64,000 nt of DNA from Manihot esculenta (Eukaryota > Streptophyta > Magnoliopsida > Malpighiales > Euphorbiaceae), in NCBI RefSeq assembly GCF_001659605.2, contig NC_035161.2, positions 40,133,956 through 40,197,955 of the forward strand, in the 5' to 3' direction. Below, one piece after another: positions 60,856-64,000 of the stretch. The notes beneath the pieces are model-generated. The model was not told the origin of the DNA. It worked only from the letters and a program-made list of their open reading frames with translations, and did no database searches. How positions within the stretch are numbered: position 1 is the first letter of the stretch; every line of letters begins with the position of its first letter. Both the position numbers and the translations under genes were made by a program.

Positions 60856-61842
60856 CATACGGTAATTATTAATTATGAAAACTAAAAAACGCTTCTTTTT
60901 ATTTTATTTTATTATTTATATATAAAAATATATTTTATCCAATCAAATAAAGTCTCTCATTAGGTTTGTCAGCAATACTTTAAAGACAAAGGACCCACAA
61001 ATTTTAAATTAACAAAATTTACTATTTAACTTTTATATTATAAAAAAATTAATTAGTAAACGAATCAATTTTAAAAAATATATTAAAATATTTTTAAAAT
61101 TTTTAAAATTTATTTATTAATTTTAATTATTAAATATTGTAAAAAAATTAATTGTTAAAATTTTTATAACATTTAAAAATTAACTAATAAATATTTTAAT
61201 TATAAAAATCGAATAATAAAACATTTAATAAAATTTTTAAAATATCAATAATACTTTAATATATTTTTTAAAATGGATAATCAAAATCTCATACATATTA
61301 CAGAAAACTAAATATTACTTTTATTTCATATTAATATAATTTTTTTATTAATTTTTAATTATATTTATATTAAATATATTAAATTTAATTAAATATTAAA
61401 AAAATTTTATAAAAATAAAATAAAATAAAATAAAATTATAATAATTAATTTATATATTATTATAATTTAAAAAATAAAAATTATACAGAAGTAATACTTT
61501 TCTCATAAAAGGACGTGGGATTCTAAAATTGAAATAGCAGCAACACTTTGAAAAACATAAAAAGCAGCGACACGTGTTAAATAATTAGGTACATAAAACA
61601 CATGTTTAAGAAATGTCCGGAATGCCGACATCCTTCCATGATGGCTTGGTGCAGTGCATTGTATATAAATATTATTCATCTTCGTCGATGTCAAATCTCA
61701 AGCATAATTATATGAACACAATAATTCCAATTTCATATTTCATTTGTTTTTTGGTAGCTGATAATCACTGTTCCTTATATCTATTTGGATTGAATTAAAG
61801 CTCACAACAATATATTAGGTTTTGAGACTGAAATACTCGAAA
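60856..61842. other. AT-rich spacer, no gene
   Basis: Low-complexity A/T DNA to about 61480, then ordinary spacer. Nothing recognisable. Confidence 0.6.
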
Positions 61843-62186
61843 ATGAACCTATTCAGCGATTTTAATTCGGACTCCAGTCTAAATGATAGATTGTATCATT
61901 TACAAGTTCGAGTTTGATAAGAAAAAAGTCAGCTCAATGATAGGACATGAGGAGAAATAAGCAGGTCTCATCCCTTTATAGTTCTGTCTACACGCGCGCC
62001 GGAAAAAATTAAATAACCGTTTGATATGAGATAGACATTTAATATTTTCGTACGTATGGATCTGTATGATAGAAACAAATGGTGCTGTAACTGTGAGACA
62101 GATAAAAAAAAAAAAAAAAAAAAACACATTCTCCAAACTCAATCTTACACACGTATTAAAAATTTTATTATCTAAATTTCAGATCA
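61843..62186 (+). repeat. Highly diverged Tat-type LTR remnant
   Basis: Shares ordered landmarks with the Tat LTR: an AGGTCT...CTACACGCGCGCC block, AATTAAATAACCG, TACGTATGGATCTGTATGATAG, GCTGTAACTGTGAGACAG, ATTCTCC and a final TTTCAGATCA. The A run at 62105-62124 replaces the TATA-proximal stretch. Left border uncertain; no target duplication found. No internal Tat DNA follows, so it is probably an old solo LTR. Confidence 0.65.
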
Positions 62187-62974
62187 TCCGTAGCAATACA
62201 TGCATAGTTTTAATTGTCTCAGCCTTTCAAACGTTATACACGCATATTTCAATTAATTATTATTTATACTTCTTCTTCTAAAGATTATAAAAAAATATAT
62301 ATGTTAATGAGTTTCACCTTGATGAATGGAGTTATCAAGTAAAATCTCAAAATAATAGAATAATAAAATATTGAGAATGTGTAGAAAAGAAATTTATTTA
62401 TTTATTTATTTTTTATAAACTTGTCCCATGCACGGATTTTGATAAATTCCCCAAACTTGCGAGTAAAAGCACAATTGAAAGAATCTACAAAAGGTGCTTG
62501 CTAAAAATTAAACCATCTTGCGATAATGAGGGGGAAAAGAAAAAGAAGCGACAGACGTGATTATATAGGTTGCATCAGATTGTTGCCTGGAAAGCTCCAA
62601 CAAAACACAGTAAGAGAGAAAACCTCGTTAATAACATATACAAATTGATCTCGTTTAAAATTATAATACATGATATTTATACGAGATATTAAATGTGCGT
62701 ATATATTAGCTATTATTTCTTTATTTATTAAGTCTACATATATATTTATTATTTGATATTTTTAATTTGATCACGTGTTCTCGTCACGTTATTCATTATT
62801 CATTTATTATTTGATGTTTTTAATCTGATTGCGTATTCTCGTCACGTTGTTCAATGGATATGTGAATTATCAGTCATGGTCCTAAAAAATCCAAAACTAT
62901 TAATGTTGAGTTATGATCAAAAGGAAGAAAAACTTAATAAGGAGCTGCTTTCCATGAGAACCCATCATACATAA
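62187..62974. other. AT-rich spacer, no gene
   Basis: No coding frame. A local near-duplication with the wording ATTATTTGATRTTTTTAATYTGAT occurs at about 62750-62850. Confidence 0.5.
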
Positions 62975-64000
62975 TGATGATCTGAGATCCAATAGAATAG
63001 GGTTTTACAAGGGTTCTTGTATTATATAATCAAGATTAAACTTTCTGAGGAGGGGACTCCTTTTTTATACATTGTCTTGCTTGCTGGTGACGTGTAAAGG
63101 TCTCTCCAGGATTGGGCCACGCGTCTCTGCCATACAGATTCGGGTGTACTAGGGTATCAGCTGCCTGCTACATGCGTAACGGCCTCTGATTCTCCTCATG
63201 CGTACGTTCGAGCGGATCTGCCAGGCTGTCTAGTGAGTACTGTTCTGGACCCCGGGCTGGGCCGAGAGTTGGGCTGGACGCTGGGCCTGAGAGGGGTCTG
63301 CTGGTCAGGGATCAGGCTGGAGAGGAAGCTTGGTCGAGCCCGGCCCGGAAGCTGGAATGAGCCAGGCTTGTTGGGGGGTATCAAGTACGTGGGCCTCTGT
63401 GTCATGGGCCTTTGGCTGTGGTCAAGCCCCTGTTCTGGGGTGAAGAAATCCAGCGGTCATCAATTGCCCCTTCACCTTCTCGGGAGTTATTGCTCCAACT
63501 GCCGAGGGGGTGAATATCAAGAACCATCATGGCCGCGCCTGTTCGTGTCCAGGTGTCTTTATAATACTCTTTCATTTTTTATCTTTGCGCAGTTTCTGAA
63601 TCCTATCTGCTCTTTCCTCTTTCGGACTTTTCTTTATTCTTCGCGTTCTCGGTTATTTTTGCTTTCCTGTCATTGTTATCTGGACATGTCTTTTCTTTCC
63701 TTTCTCATGAACATCTTTTAAGGATTCTGACAGCATTAATTGAGAATTCGGCTCTACCTTGTCCTGCAAAACATAAACTTTTGGATATATATATATTAAC
63801 CTCACCTCTTTACCATTCCCAGGCACTTTGTTGGAACAGAGAGGTTTTCTTGTTTTATCTGTGACGGATCCATTTGGTGCCTTCTTCAAGCGGGCGAAGG
63901 CGAGCTTGATATTACATTGCAGTGTTGCCCCAGGAATTTGTTTTAATCTTACTTTTATCATCTCGTCGGAAAATTGTGCTAACTTATCCCTGTTTTGGGA
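62975..64000 (-). mobile_element. Second Tat-type element, inverted and cut by the window edge
   Basis: An LTR of 488 bp (62975-63462) reads on the minus strand from TGATGACCGCTGG to CTGATGATCA-like DNA ending at 62975. It is followed inward by a polypurine tract (AAGGTGAAGGGGCAAT on the minus strand, from about 63463) and by DNA matching the antisense-ORF promoter side of the other Tat element (GGTTCTTGATATTCACC type). It therefore shows the 3' LTR of an element facing the opposite way, with most of it beyond 64000. A TATA-like TTTATAATA at about 63557 could serve its antisense ORF on the plus strand. The left flank CATAA (62970-62974) would be its target duplication. I could not identify an ORF start in the remaining 300 bp. 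Confidence 0.75.

Overview
The window is nuclear DNA of a eudicot plant. The evidence is spliced genes with GT-AG introns and plant-specific families (VPS8, ribosomal P1, a P-class PPR protein, an ARP1-like RRM protein, a DUF4228 protein), very AT-rich spacers, and plant Ty3/gypsy clades (Tat and Tekay). The mix fits a Malpighiales/Euphorbiaceae genome such as cassava, but that is an impression, not a search result. There are no operons, CRISPR arrays or bacterial systems.

Layout. 1-4.7 kb: 5' two thirds of VPS8 (minus strand, eight complete exons plus 3 bases of a ninth, running off the left edge). 4.9-8.6 kb: AT-rich spacer with small tandem repeats and one orphan exon-like trace. 8.7-9.9 kb: acidic ribosomal protein P1 (minus) with telo-box and site II promoter motifs. 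11.5-13.0 kb: a chimeric element bounded by short inverted repeats, built from pieces of a Tekay retrotransposon. 14.07-15.44 kb: a large AT-rich foldback. 15.7-19.3 kb: a PPR gene (At1g05600-like) with an intron in its leader. 19.8-22.0 kb: a small one-pass membrane protein. 24.4-25.9 kb: an RRM protein (minus, six exons). 29.8-30.1 kb: a small plant protein of unknown function (minus). 32.7-33.4 kb: a DUF4228/PADRE protein with an upstream ORF. 35.2 kb: a tRNA-derived SINE with a perfect 17-bp target duplication.

35.9-60.9 kb: a nested transposon stack. The host is a Tat-clade LTR retrotransposon (35892-60850, TSD GTAGG, about 11 kb before later insertions) with a decayed gag-pol, an archaeal-type second RNase H, a tandem-repeat block after pol, and a spliced antisense ORF (aORF). 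The aORF has been hit three times: by a 1,964-bp unclassified insertion (TTGA duplication), by a solo Tekay LTR (TSD CCCCA), and by a complete, very young Tekay element (49152-58999, TSD CTCGG, two 2,240-bp LTRs differing at about four sites, uninterrupted 1,672-codon gag-pol).

60.9-64 kb: a badly decayed Tat-type LTR (about 61.84-62.19 kb) and, at the right edge, the 3' LTR of another Tat element in the opposite orientation. The left half is therefore conserved housekeeping and regulatory genes with small repeats, and the right half is a retrotransposon graveyard with one probably intact recent arrival.
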